Positions 28,286-36,687 of a DNA stretch of 64,000 nucleotides are shown here, piece by piece. How positions within the stretch are numbered: the first letter of the stretch is position 1; the number at the start of each line of letters is the position of its first letter. This stretch comes from an uncultured Pseudomonas sp. (GTDB lineage Bacteria > Pseudomonadota > Gammaproteobacteria > Pseudomonadales > Pseudomonadaceae). The position numbers were made by a program, and so were the translations under genes. Under the pieces are notes generated by a model, which was given only the letters and a program-made list of their open reading frames with translations, ran no database searches and was not told where the DNA came from. The DNA lies in NCBI RefSeq assembly GCF_946886105.1, contig NZ_CAMPHV010000009.1:1-64000 (forward strand). Direction: 5' to 3'.

Positions 28286-30620
28286 GCAGCGCATGCTGGA
28301 GCGCAGCCTGCCGCGGCTGTTCGGCGTTTTGTTGCTGGCGCTGCTGGCCCTGGCCGCCTGGCAATGGCGCAACGGCCCACCCGTTGCCGCGAGCATGCTC
28401 GACCTGCTGCCCGAAGGCGCTGGCGACGCCTTGGTGCTGCAAGCCGAACAGCGCATGCAGGAGCCCTTGAACCGCGAGCTACTGTTGTTGATCGGCCATC
28501 CCCAGCGCGAACAGAGCATCGCGCTGGTGCAGCAAGTCGGTACGCAATGGCGCGACAGTCAGACTTTCGAGCGTGTGCAATGGAGCCTGAACGCCGACCT
28601 GTCGGCCCTGCGTCAGCAATTGCTGAGCAGCCGCCTGGCGCTGTTATCGCCAGCCGACCGCCAGTTGCTGATCGAGCAGCCTGAGGCCTTTATCCAGCAG
28701 CGCAGCGCGCAATTGTTCGACACCTTCGCCGCTTTCGGCCTGCTGCCGCTGGAGCAGGATTGGCTGGGCCTGGGCGCCCGCGCCCAGCAGGCGCTGACCC
28801 CGCACAGCCGCATCCAGGCCGACCTCGGCAGCGGCGCCCTGTTGGTCGAGGACAACGGCATGACCTGGGCGCTGTTGCGCGCCCGCGTGCGCGGCGACTC
28901 CTTCGATTTGCAGGCGCCGTTGGCCATCGCCGCGGCGGTGGCCGACGTACGCGCCCAGGTGGCGAGCGAGGGCGGCCAGTTACTGGCGGCCAGCGGCCTG
29001 CTGTACGCCGCGGCCGGCCAGGCCCAGGCCAGCCGCGAAATCGGCTGGATCGGCGGCGGCGCTGTGCTCGGCATCCTCCTGCTGTTACTGCTGGCCTACA
29101 GACGCGCCCGCGCGTTGCTCAGCCTGCTGCCGGTCGGCGTGGCGCTGCTGGCGGGCGTCAGCGCTTGCGTGCTGGTGTTCGGCCAGATCAATGCGCTGAC
29201 CCTGATACTCGGCGCCAGTCTGATCGGCGTGGCGGCGGATTACCCGCAACATTACTTGAGTAAAAGCTGGGGCCAGCGCGACTGGCACAGCTGGGCCGCC
29301 CTGCGCGCCACGCTGCCGGGCCTGAGCCTGAGCCTGGGCACCAATCTGCTCGGCTACCTGGCGTTGGCCTTTACGCCGTTTCCGGCGCTGACCCAGATTG
29401 CGCTGTTTTCCGCCGCCGGCCTGATCGCCGCCTACCTCTGCTCGGTGTGTCTGCTGCCGGCGTGGCTCACGGGCCTGCGCCCGAACCCGGCGCCCGGCCT
29501 GCTGAGCCTCAGCGAAAAACTCCTGAGCCTGCGCGCCCGCCTGCTCGGCAAAATCGGCAGCGCGCCCCTGCTCGGCCTGCTGTTGTTGTTCTGCGCCGGC
29601 GGCCTGTGGCAACTGCACACGCAAAACGATTTGCGCCAATGGCTCGGCCAGGAGCCTCGCTTGCTCGGCGAAGCCCAGCGCATCGCCGAACTGACCGGGC
29701 AACAACCCACCAGCCAGTTCTTCCTGGTGCGCGCCGCGGATGAAATGCAGTTGCTGAAACGCCAGGCCGAACTCAGCGCGCGCCTGGATGAGCTGGTGGC
29801 CGAGGACGGCCTGCGCGGCTACCGCGCCCTCAGCCAATTGGTCGCGCCAGCCCAACAACAGCAGGCGCTGCACGCGGCCTTGAACGAGCTGCCCGAACAT
29901 TGGCAAGCATTGCTCGCCGCCGGCATCCCCGAAGCCGCGCTGCGGGCGGAACTGCAGCAATTGCTGAGCACGCCGCAACCGACGATCGACCAAGCCCTGG
30001 CCATGCCCCTCGGCGAAGCCTGGCGCCCGCTGTGGTTGGGCGCCGACGCCCAGGGCCAGGTCGCCGGCCTGGTCAGCTTGCAGGGCCAGGCTCAGCGCGC
30101 GCAGCTCTATGCCGCGGCCGCGGGCATAGTCGGCGTGCAACTGGTCGATCGCCTGGGCGAATTGAATGGCCTGTTCGCCGCCACCCAACTGAGCGCGGCG
30201 CAACTCAAGCTCGCTTCCTGCGCCGCCATCGTGCTGTTGTTGTGCCTGCCCTTCGGCCTGGCCGGCGCCTTGCGCGTGGTCTGCCTGCCGCTGTTGGCCG
30301 CCGCCGCGGCCCTGGCCTGCCTCGGTTGGCTGGGCCAGCCACTGACGCTGTTCAGCCTGTTCGGCCTGCTGCTGATCACCGCGATCGGCGTCGACTACGC
30401 GATCCTGATGCGCGAGGGCATCGGCGGCGCGGCGGTGAGCCTGATCGGCACCCTGCTCGCGGCTGTGACCAGCTGGCTGTCGTTCGGCCTGCTGCTGGTC
30501 AGCCAGACGCCTGCCATCGCCAACTTCGGCCTGGCGGTCAGCCTCGGCCTGTTGTTCTGCTGCCTGCTCGCACCCTGGGCGAGCAGGACCGCGCCGGCCG
30601 GCGCAGCGGTGGCGACATGA
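28275..30620 (+). CDS. apeM: MMPL/RND-like exporter (ApeM-like)
   Basis: Inner-membrane exporter of about 780 residues with two repeats, each one helix, a large periplasmic loop and five clustered helices. The second helix bundles begin near ALLSLLPVGVALLAGVSA and LRVVCLPLLAAAAALACL, followed by LIGVAADYPQHYL and LITAIGVDYAILM; the Asp in each is the proton-relay position of MMPL proteins. It probably extracts the lipid-linked polyene from the inner membrane and hands it to the LolA-like carrier. The start is TTG 28275 (GGAG ten bases upstream) or ATG 28293. Its TGA overlaps the next ATG. Confidence 0.88.
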   Translation: MPIEQRMLERSLPRLFGVLLLALLALAAWQWRNGPPVAASMLDLLPEGAGDALVLQAEQRMQEPLNRELLLLIGHPQREQSIALVQQVGTQWRDSQTFERVQWSLNADLSALRQQLLSSRLALLSPADRQLLIEQPEAFIQQRSAQLFDTFAAFGLLPLEQDWLGLGARAQQALTPHSRIQADLGSGALLVEDNGMTWALLRARVRGDSFDLQAPLAIAAAVADVRAQVASEGGQLLAASGLLYAAAGQAQASREIGWIGGGAVLGILLLLLLAYRRARALLSLLPVGVALLAGVSACVLVFGQINALTLILGASLIGVAADYPQHYLSKSWGQRDWHSWAALRATLPGLSLSLGTNLLGYLALAFTPFPALTQIALFSAAGLIAAYLCSVCLLPAWLTGLRPNPAPGLLSLSEKLLSLRARLLGKIGSAPLLGLLLLFCAGGLWQLHTQNDLRQWLGQEPRLLGEAQRIAELTGQQPTSQFFLVRAADEMQLLKRQAELSARLDELVAEDGLRGYRALSQLVAPAQQQQALHAALNELPEHWQALLAAGIPEAALRAELQQLLSTPQPTIDQALAMPLGEAWRPLWLGADAQGQVAGLVSLQGQAQRAQLYAAAAGIVGVQLVDRLGELNGLFAATQLSAAQLKLASCAAIVLLLCLPFGLAGALRVVCLPLLAAAAALACLGWLGQPLTLFSLFGLLLITAIGVDYAILMREGIGGAAVSLIGTLLAAVTSWLSFGLLLVSQTPAIANFGLAVSLGLLFCCLLAPWASRTAPAGAAVAT

Positions 30621-31771
30621 GCATCGCCCTGTGTTGGCTCGGCCTGTTGGCGCTGTTCGCCGGCGTCACCTGGCTCGGCAGGCGCCTGCGCGTTATCCCC
30701 ATCGTCAGCCAACTGTTGCTGGCCACCCTGGGATTGCCGCTGGTGTTGCTATGGAGCACGCCGCAAGGCTTCGGCGCCGACGAGTTGCTCGCCCCGGATT
30801 GGCTGGCGCTGCTGTATGGCGTGGCGTTCGCCCTGGTGTTGGGGCAGATACTTAGCGAGGTGGTCGATCTAGAGCTGGATGCCGGCAGCCTCAAAATCGC
30901 CGTGCCGAGCTTCTTCCTGCCGTTTTTCTGCGGCCTGGCCTGCGCACTCTGGCTGTTGCCGGCGCAAAGCACGGTGGCAAGCATCGCCATCGGCCTGCTG
31001 TTCGCCTTGACTGCGATTCCGGTGCTGTTCCTCTACTTGCGGCATTTCGGCTACCCGCCGGAGAAAATCCGCCAGTTGCTGCAAGCGGCGATCCTGATGG
31101 ACCTGCTGTGCTGGGCGATATTCGCCCTGGCCGAAGGCAGCGGCGCCCCGGAAAAATTGCTCTGGCCGCTGCTCGGCGCCTGCCTGCCGCTGCTGTTGAA
31201 ACTGTTGCGCGTGCGTTCGGCCTGGTTCAACGGCCTGTGTTTCTTCGCCCTGCTGCTGGCGATGCAACAGTTCGAGCTCAACGCCCTGGTCTTCGCCATC
31301 GCCTACCTGCTGTTGCTCGCCGGCCTGCGCCTGCCGTTGCGCCTGCCGCTGCCGGCCGCCTGGTTCGGCGCCTTGCAGACCTGGCTGGCGGTGCCGCTGA
31401 TCCTTTGTTACGGCCTGCTGCAAGTCGACTGGCGCAGCGCCTGGAGCAGCTACTCCTGGCTGCAACTGGCCGCCCTGTTGCTGTTGCCGATACTCAGCAA
31501 GCTGGCCGGCAACTGGCTGGGCCTGTCCTGGGCGGAAAACCGCCTGGGGCCGCGCCCGGGCAAATGGCGCGAAAGCCTGCTATTGAACACCCGCGGCCTG
31601 ACCGAAATCGTCTTTCTCAACCTGTTGCTGCAGCAGCAGATAATCGGCGCCGAACTGTACTTCGCGCTGATGCTGATGGGCCTGATCTCCACCCTGCTGC
31701 CGGCGTTGACCGGCGGCACCCCTTACCCCTCCCATACCGTTAATGAGGCACGCCGTTATGAAGTCTCTTGA
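30617..31771 (+). CDS. CPA2-type cation/proton antiporter-like membrane protein
   Basis: Polytopic protein of 384 residues with about 11-12 helices. LLLNTRGLTEIVFLNLLLQQ and the preceding WRESLLL match the conserved C-terminal region of Kef/CPA2 exchangers, and LTAIPVLFLYLRHFG lies where the ion site is found. It has no cytoplasmic TrkA-N domain. It is cotranscribed with the MMPL exporter (four-base ATGA overlap), so it may supply ion or proton gradient coupling, or transport a pathway compound. It is not part of the minimal APE set I know. Confidence 0.75.
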   Translation: MSIALCWLGLLALFAGVTWLGRRLRVIPIVSQLLLATLGLPLVLLWSTPQGFGADELLAPDWLALLYGVAFALVLGQILSEVVDLELDAGSLKIAVPSFFLPFFCGLACALWLLPAQSTVASIAIGLLFALTAIPVLFLYLRHFGYPPEKIRQLLQAAILMDLLCWAIFALAEGSGAPEKLLWPLLGACLPLLLKLLRVRSAWFNGLCFFALLLAMQQFELNALVFAIAYLLLLAGLRLPLRLPLPAAWFGALQTWLAVPLILCYGLLQVDWRSAWSSYSWLQLAALLLLPILSKLAGNWLGLSWAENRLGPRPGKWRESLLLNTRGLTEIVFLNLLLQQQIIGAELYFALMLMGLISTLLPALTGGTPYPSHTVNEARRYEVS

Positions 31772-33008
31772 GCTTGAGCAACGCCAGGTCGTAGTCATAG
31801 GTGCCGGCCCCTCGGGGGCCATCGCCAGCGCCTTACTCAAGCGCCAGGGCCATGACGTGCTGGTACTCGAACGTCAGCGTTTCCCGCGTTTTTCCATCGG
31901 CGAGAGCCTGCTCTCCCACTGCCTGGATTTCGTCGAGGAAGCCGGGATGCTCGAGGCGGTCAGGGCTGCGGGCTTCCAAACCAAACACGGCGCGGCATTC
32001 GGCTGGGGCGAGCGCTATACCGAATTCGATTTCCGCGACACCTTCACCCCTGGCCAGGGCTCGACCTATCAGGTGCTGCGCGCCGATTTCGACAAGCTGC
32101 TGGCTGACCAGGCCGAGTTGCAGGGCGTGGAAATCCGTTACGAGGAAGAAATAGTCGCCGCCGAGTTCGACGGGGCCTGCCCGCGCCTGACGGTCAAACG
32201 CCTGAGCGATGGCCATAGCTACCAGGTGGAATGCGCCTTCGTCCTCGATGCCAGTGGCTACGGCCGGGTGCTGCCGCGTTTGCTCGATCTCGATACGCCG
32301 TCGAGTTTCCCGGTGCGCCAGGCGCTGTTCACCCATGTGGAAGACCGCATCGATGCGGCTTCGGGTTTCGACCGCGAAAAAATCCTCATCACCACCCACC
32401 CGACCCTGCGTGATGTGTGGTTCTGGACCATTCCCTTCAGCAACGGCCGCTGCTCCCTCGGCGTGGTCGCCGATGCCAGCCGCTTTCAGGGCCGCCCCGA
32501 AGATCTGGACGCCTGCCTGCGTCAGTTCGTCGAGGAAACCCCAAGCCTCGCCCGGCCGCTGCAGAACGCCGTCTGGGACACCCCGGCGCGGGCCATCGGC
32601 GGTTATTCGGCGAATGTCAAAACGCTGCACGGGCCGGGCTTCGCCCTGCTCGGCAACGCCGCGGAATTCCTCGACCCGGTGTTTTCCTCCGGGGTGACCA
32701 TCGCCATGCGCTCGGCGAGCATGGCCGCCGGCCTGCTGCATCGTCAGTTGAGCGGCGAAAGCATCAATTGGGAGCAACAGTTCGCTATTCCGCTGAAACG
32801 CGGTGTGGATACGTTCCGCGTGTATGTCGAGGGTTGGTACGATGGCAGCTTCCAGGATGTCATCTACTACCAACACGCCACCCCGGAAATCCGTCGGATG
32901 ATCAGTTCGATCCTCGCCGGCTATGCCTGGGACGAACGCAACCCCTATGTCGCCGAGCCCAGGCGCCGCCTGCGGGTGCTCAGCGAACTCTGCGCCACGA
33001 ACGGATAA
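31758..33008 (+). CDS. FAD-dependent halogenase-like monooxygenase
   Basis: A 416-residue flavoprotein. VVVIGAGPSG (11-20) is the FAD-binding Rossmann motif; WFWTIP (221-226) matches the WxWxIP signature of flavin-dependent halogenases; and K76 in FQTKHGAAFGWG sits where phenol/pyrrole-type halogenases carry the catalytic lysine (FxxKxGxxF). GGYSANV and LLGNAAEFLDPVFSSGV form the second FAD contact. In an aryl-polyene cluster it could halogenate the aryl head group, as xanthomonadins are brominated. ATG 31758 has GAGG nine bases upstream; the first in-frame ATG is 31743. It overlaps the antiporter gene by 14 bases. Halogenation rather than another oxidation is inferred. Confidence 0.8.
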   Translation: MKSLELEQRQVVVIGAGPSGAIASALLKRQGHDVLVLERQRFPRFSIGESLLSHCLDFVEEAGMLEAVRAAGFQTKHGAAFGWGERYTEFDFRDTFTPGQGSTYQVLRADFDKLLADQAELQGVEIRYEEEIVAAEFDGACPRLTVKRLSDGHSYQVECAFVLDASGYGRVLPRLLDLDTPSSFPVRQALFTHVEDRIDAASGFDREKILITTHPTLRDVWFWTIPFSNGRCSLGVVADASRFQGRPEDLDACLRQFVEETPSLARPLQNAVWDTPARAIGGYSANVKTLHGPGFALLGNAAEFLDPVFSSGVTIAMRSASMAAGLLHRQLSGESINWEQQFAIPLKRGVDTFRVYVEGWYDGSFQDVIYYQHATPEIRRMISSILAGYAWDERNPYVAEPRRRLRVLSELCATNG

Positions 33009-33016
33009 GGATATCG

Positions 33017-33757
33017 ATGAACAACACCGCCCCCGCTCCCATCGCCGCAACCTATGTCGAGGAAACCCGTTTCGGTTTCTGGTTCCTGCGCAGCCACGTC
33101 TGGCACCACCATGTGCTGCGCGTGGCGATCGACGACCTCAAGGGGCTGATCGATACGCCGCTGCCCGAGACGCCAGTGCTATTGGATGTGGGCTGCGGCC
33201 AGGGCAAGTCGTTCGGCCTGCTGGCCGGCGCATTCAAGCCGGCGCGCTTGATCGGCCTGGACGCCGACCCGCACAGCCTCGACTGCTCACGCGCCGAAGC
33301 CGAGCGCCTGGGCCTGGATGTGCAACTGATCGCCAACGACTGCGCGGCCATCGAGCTGCCGGATGCCAGCGTCGATCTGCTGTTCTGCCACCAAACCTTC
33401 CACCACCTGGTGGAACAGGAACGAGCCCTGGGCGAATTCTGGCGCGTACTCAAACCCGGCGGTCTGCTGCTGTTCGCCGAATCGACCAAGTTCTATATCG
33501 ACACCTGGGTGATCCGCTGGCTGTTCCGTCACCCGATGCAGGTGCAGAAAAGCGCCGAGCAGTACCTGGATATGCTGCGCAGCCAGGGCTTCGAATTCAC
33601 CAAACGCAACGTCTCCTACCCTTACCTGTGGTGGAGCCGCTCCAAGGATTTCGGCCTGCTCGAACGCTGGGGCCTGCGTCGGCCCAAGCCGGTCGGCCAA
33701 CGCGACGAAACCCTGGTCAACGTCGCGGCGCGCAAACCGCTGGAGCGCGTCGGGTGA
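33017..33757 (+). CDS. SAM-dependent class I methyltransferase
   Basis: A 246-residue methyltransferase. LLDVGCGQGKS (56-65) is motif I binding S-adenosylmethionine, LIGLDADP motif II, and FWRVLKPGGLLLFAE the usual methyltransferase-11 post-motif. Residues 180-220 are Tyr/Trp-rich and may form an aromatic substrate pocket. In aryl-polyene clusters a methyltransferase can methylate the aryl ring or its hydroxyl. AAGGA precedes ATG 33017 and the stop overlaps the next GTG. The substrate is inferred from the cluster. Confidence 0.85.
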   Translation: MNNTAPAPIAATYVEETRFGFWFLRSHVWHHHVLRVAIDDLKGLIDTPLPETPVLLDVGCGQGKSFGLLAGAFKPARLIGLDADPHSLDCSRAEAERLGLDVQLIANDCAAIELPDASVDLLFCHQTFHHLVEQERALGEFWRVLKPGGLLLFAESTKFYIDTWVIRWLFRHPMQVQKSAEQYLDMLRSQGFEFTKRNVSYPYLWWSRSKDFGLLERWGLRRPKPVGQRDETLVNVAARKPLERVG

Positions 33758-34257
33758 TTATTCGCGCCGCCTGCCTGGGCCTCTGTCTGCTGTTGGCCGC
33801 CTGCACCGCGCGCACGCCGTTGCCTTCCGCAGCGCCGCCGCTGAGCGCGCCGCTGCCGCTGGCACTGCAGATCGAGCGCGAACAGGGCGACCAGCAGCAG
33901 AGCTGGTGGCTGGTGGTGCAGGCCGAGGGGCAGGCATTGCGTTGGTCGCTGTTCGATCCGCTTGGCGTGCCCCTGGCGCGGCAGTTGCTGGAGAATGGCG
34001 CCTGGCGCGCCGACGGCCTGCTGCCGCCGAACGACGAAGCGCGCGAACTGTTCGCCGCCCTGCTGTTTGCCGTAACGCCAGCCGAGGCCCTGACCGAAGG
34101 CTATGCGCCGAGCGCCTGGCAGGCGCTGGCCGGCGGGCAACGCTGGCTCGCCCCGCACTGGCGCATCGACTACCTGGCGCCCCTGGATTTCACCCTGCAC
34201 CGAGCCGAAGGGCCGCGTTATAGGGTCCACGCGCTCGCCGATCACGAGATTCCCTGA
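33754..34257 (+). CDS. DUF3261-type lipoprotein (ApeN-like)
   Basis: A 167-residue outer-membrane or periplasmic lipoprotein with lipobox LLAAC (acylated Cys at residue 17). The mature part is Leu/Trp-rich with a WWLVVQAEGQALRWSLFDPLGVPLARQ stretch, resembling DUF3261/LolB-like proteins of aryl-polyene clusters. It may receive the polyene lipid from the LolA-like carrier, as LolB does for lipoproteins. The start is GTG 33754 overlapping the methyltransferase TGA, with GGAG eight bases upstream. It shares one base with the next gene (TGATG). Confidence 0.78.
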   Translation: MIIRAACLGLCLLLAACTARTPLPSAAPPLSAPLPLALQIEREQGDQQQSWWLVVQAEGQALRWSLFDPLGVPLARQLLENGAWRADGLLPPNDEARELFAALLFAVTPAEALTEGYAPSAWQALAGGQRWLAPHWRIDYLAPLDFTLHRAEGPRYRVHALADHEIP

Positions 34258-35489
34258 TGCCCGCCTACCTGAATGCCCTGGGCCTGATTTGCGCCCTCGG
34301 CCACGACAAACAGACGGTGGCCGATGCCCTGTTCGCCGGCGATACCTCGGGCATGCGCATGCAAGAGGGCTGGGTCACCGGCCGCAGCCTGACCGTCGGC
34401 GCAGTCACGGCCGAATTGCCCGCCATGCCGGCCGGCCTGGAACAGGCGCACAGCCGCAACAACCAACTGCTGCTGGCCGCCGCGCTGCAGATCGAAACAC
34501 CGATCCGCGCCGCCATCGCCCGCTACGGCGCCGACCGCGTCGGCCTGGTCCTGGGCACCAGCACCTCGGGCATCGACGAAGCCAGCCAGAGCATCGCGCG
34601 CTATGTGCACGAGGGCGCGCTGCCGGAACACTACCGCTACGCCGAGCAGGAAATGGTCGCCCCCGCGCGCTTTCTCGGCGACTGGCTGGGCCTGCTAGGC
34701 CCGCATTACAGCATCTCCACCGCCTGCACCTCGAGCGCCCGGGCGCTGCTCAGCGCCCAGCGCTTGCTCACCCAAGGCTACTGCGATGCGGTGATCTGCG
34801 GCGGCGTGGACAGCCTCTGCCGGCTGACCCTGAACGGTTTCAGCGCCCTGGAGGCGGTGGCGGCCGAGCGCTGCAATCCGTTCTCCGCAAATCGCCACGG
34901 GATCAATATCGGCGAGGGCGCAGCGCTCTTTCTTATGACTAAAGAGCCGATGAGCAAAGAGCCCAGTGGCGCAGCAATCGCCCTGCTCGGCGGCGGCGCC
35001 AGCTCCGACGCCCACCACATTTCCGCGCCTCATCCCGAGGGGCTCGGCGCGCAACAGGCGATGCGCAAAGCGCTAAACGCGGCGGGCCTGCAAGCCGAGG
35101 ATATCGACTACCTGAACCTGCACGGCACCGCCACCCGGCACAACGACGCCATGGAGAGCCTGGCGGTACAGGCGCTGTTCCCGGCCGGCGTGCCCTGCTC
35201 CTCGAGCAAGCCGCTGACCGGCCATACGCTGGGCGCCGCGGGCGCCTTGGAAGCGGCCTTCTGCTGGCTCAGCCTGAGCGAATACAACCCGTATAATCTG
35301 CTGCCGCCGCACCTCTGGGACGCCGAACCCGACCCCAAGTTACCGGCCCTGCAACTGGTACAACGCGACACGCGCATGACGCGCGCCCGTGGTCGACGCC
35401 TGATGAGCAACTCCTTCGCCTTCGGCGGCAGCAATATCAGCCTGATCTTGGGTGAAGAGATGGGCGAAGTGACTGGAGATGCACCATGA
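34257..35489 (+). CDS. apeO: Beta-ketoacyl-ACP synthase (ApeO-like)
   Basis: A 410-residue condensing enzyme of the type II polyketide machinery. The catalytic triad is C157 (STACTSS), His in HGTATRHND and His in KPLTGHTLGAAG. It is a KAS II-shaped protein and should elongate the aryl-acyl chain with malonyl-ACP, working with the chain-length-factor-like protein encoded first in the operon. ATG 34257 overlaps the previous stop by one base and its own TGA overlaps the dehydratase ATG. Which of the two KSs starts and which extends is assigned by gene order only. Confidence 0.88.
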   Translation: MPAYLNALGLICALGHDKQTVADALFAGDTSGMRMQEGWVTGRSLTVGAVTAELPAMPAGLEQAHSRNNQLLLAAALQIETPIRAAIARYGADRVGLVLGTSTSGIDEASQSIARYVHEGALPEHYRYAEQEMVAPARFLGDWLGLLGPHYSISTACTSSARALLSAQRLLTQGYCDAVICGGVDSLCRLTLNGFSALEAVAAERCNPFSANRHGINIGEGAALFLMTKEPMSKEPSGAAIALLGGGASSDAHHISAPHPEGLGAQQAMRKALNAAGLQAEDIDYLNLHGTATRHNDAMESLAVQALFPAGVPCSSSKPLTGHTLGAAGALEAAFCWLSLSEYNPYNLLPPHLWDAEPDPKLPALQLVQRDTRMTRARGRRLMSNSFAFGGSNISLILGEEMGEVTGDAP

Positions 35490-35953
35490 ATTGCCAATGG
35501 CCGATTGCCGAATTATTGCCGCATGCCGGCGATATGATTCTGCTCGACGAAGTGCTGCGCTATGGCGACGAGGATGTGCACACCCGCCTCGAGGTCCGCA
35601 GCGGCGGCCTGTTCAGTCAGGCGGACGGTAGCCTGCCAGCCTGGGTCGGTATCGAGCTGATGGCCCAGAGCGTGGCCGCCTATGCCGGTTGCCAAGCGCG
35701 TCAGGCCGGCGAGCCGGTGCGCCTGGGCTTTCTCCTCGGCAGCCGCAACTACCAATGCAATGTCGACCGTTTTCCGGCCGGCAGCGAACTGCGGATCACA
35801 GCGCAGCGCTCGTTACAGGACGACAACGGCATGGGCGTATTCGAATGCCAGCTGGATGGCCCCGGCATCCAGGCCGTCGCGCGTCTTAATGTATTCTGCC
35901 CACCGCAGATCGCCAGTTACCTGAAAGAACAACCCCAGGACAGCGCTTTATGA
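35486..35953 (+). CDS. apeP: Beta-hydroxyacyl-ACP dehydratase (ApeP-like)
   Basis: A 155-residue hotdog dehydratase. LLPHAGDMILLDEV carries the catalytic H13 and GIELMAQSVA the helix with E57, as in FabZ/FabA relatives. It should remove water from beta-hydroxyacyl-ACP to build the conjugated double bonds, probably pairing with the hotdog domain at the end of the ligase fusion. It overlaps both neighbours by four bases. Confidence 0.88.
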   Translation: MNCQWPIAELLPHAGDMILLDEVLRYGDEDVHTRLEVRSGGLFSQADGSLPAWVGIELMAQSVAAYAGCQARQAGEPVRLGFLLGSRNYQCNVDRFPAGSELRITAQRSLQDDNGMGVFECQLDGPGIQAVARLNVFCPPQIASYLKEQPQDSAL

Positions 35954-36687
35954 CCTCCACCAACGACCCGATTCTGGTCACCGGCTCCAGCCGCGGTATC
36001 GGCCGCGCCATCGCCCTGCGCCTGGCCCGGGCCGGCTTCGATATCGTCCTGCATTGCCGCTCGCGCCGCGATGAAGCCGAAGCGGTACAAACCCAGATCC
36101 AAGCCTTGGGTCGCACGGCGCGCATCCTGCAATTCGACGTGTCCGACCGCGCCGCCTGCCGGCAGGCGCTCGAGGCCGATATCGAGGCTCACGGCGCGTA
36201 CTACGGCGTGGTCTGCAACGCCGGCCTGACCCGCGACGGCGCCTTCCCGGCGCTTAGCGAGGACGACTGGGACCAGGTGCTACGCACCAATCTCGACGGT
36301 TTCTACAATGTGCTGCATCCCCTGAGCATGCCAATGATCCGCCGCCGCAAGCCGGGGCGTATCGTCTGCATCACCTCGGTATCCGGGCTGATCGGCAACC
36401 GCGGCCAGGTCAACTACAGCGCCTCCAAAGCCGGCGTGATAGGCGCGGCCAAGGCCCTGGCGATCGAGCTGGGCAAGCGTAGGATCACGGTGAACTGCGT
36501 GGCGCCAGGGCTGATCGATACCGAGATCCTCGACGAGCAGGTGCCGATCGAGGAGATACTCAAGATGGTGCCCGCGCAACGCATGGGCACGCCGGAAGAA
36601 GTCGCCGGCGCGGTGAATTTTCTGATGTCCGAGGAGGCGGCGTACATTACCCGCCAGGTTCTCGCGGTGAATGGCGGGTTGTGTTGA
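35950..36687 (+). CDS. apeQ: 3-ketoacyl-ACP reductase (ApeQ-like, FabG family)
   Basis: A 245-residue short-chain dehydrogenase that reduces beta-ketoacyl-ACP with NADPH. TGSSRGIG (11-18) binds the cofactor, NAG lies at 90-92, and the catalytic triad is S143, Y156 and K160 (YSASK). The basic HCRSRRDEA following beta-2 fits NADP(H) preference. It overlaps the dehydratase gene by four bases and the KS gene by one base (TGATG). Confidence 0.92.
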   Translation: MTSTNDPILVTGSSRGIGRAIALRLARAGFDIVLHCRSRRDEAEAVQTQIQALGRTARILQFDVSDRAACRQALEADIEAHGAYYGVVCNAGLTRDGAFPALSEDDWDQVLRTNLDGFYNVLHPLSMPMIRRRKPGRIVCITSVSGLIGNRGQVNYSASKAGVIGAAKALAIELGKRRITVNCVAPGLIDTEILDEQVPIEEILKMVPAQRMGTPEEVAGAVNFLMSEEAAYITRQVLAVNGGLC

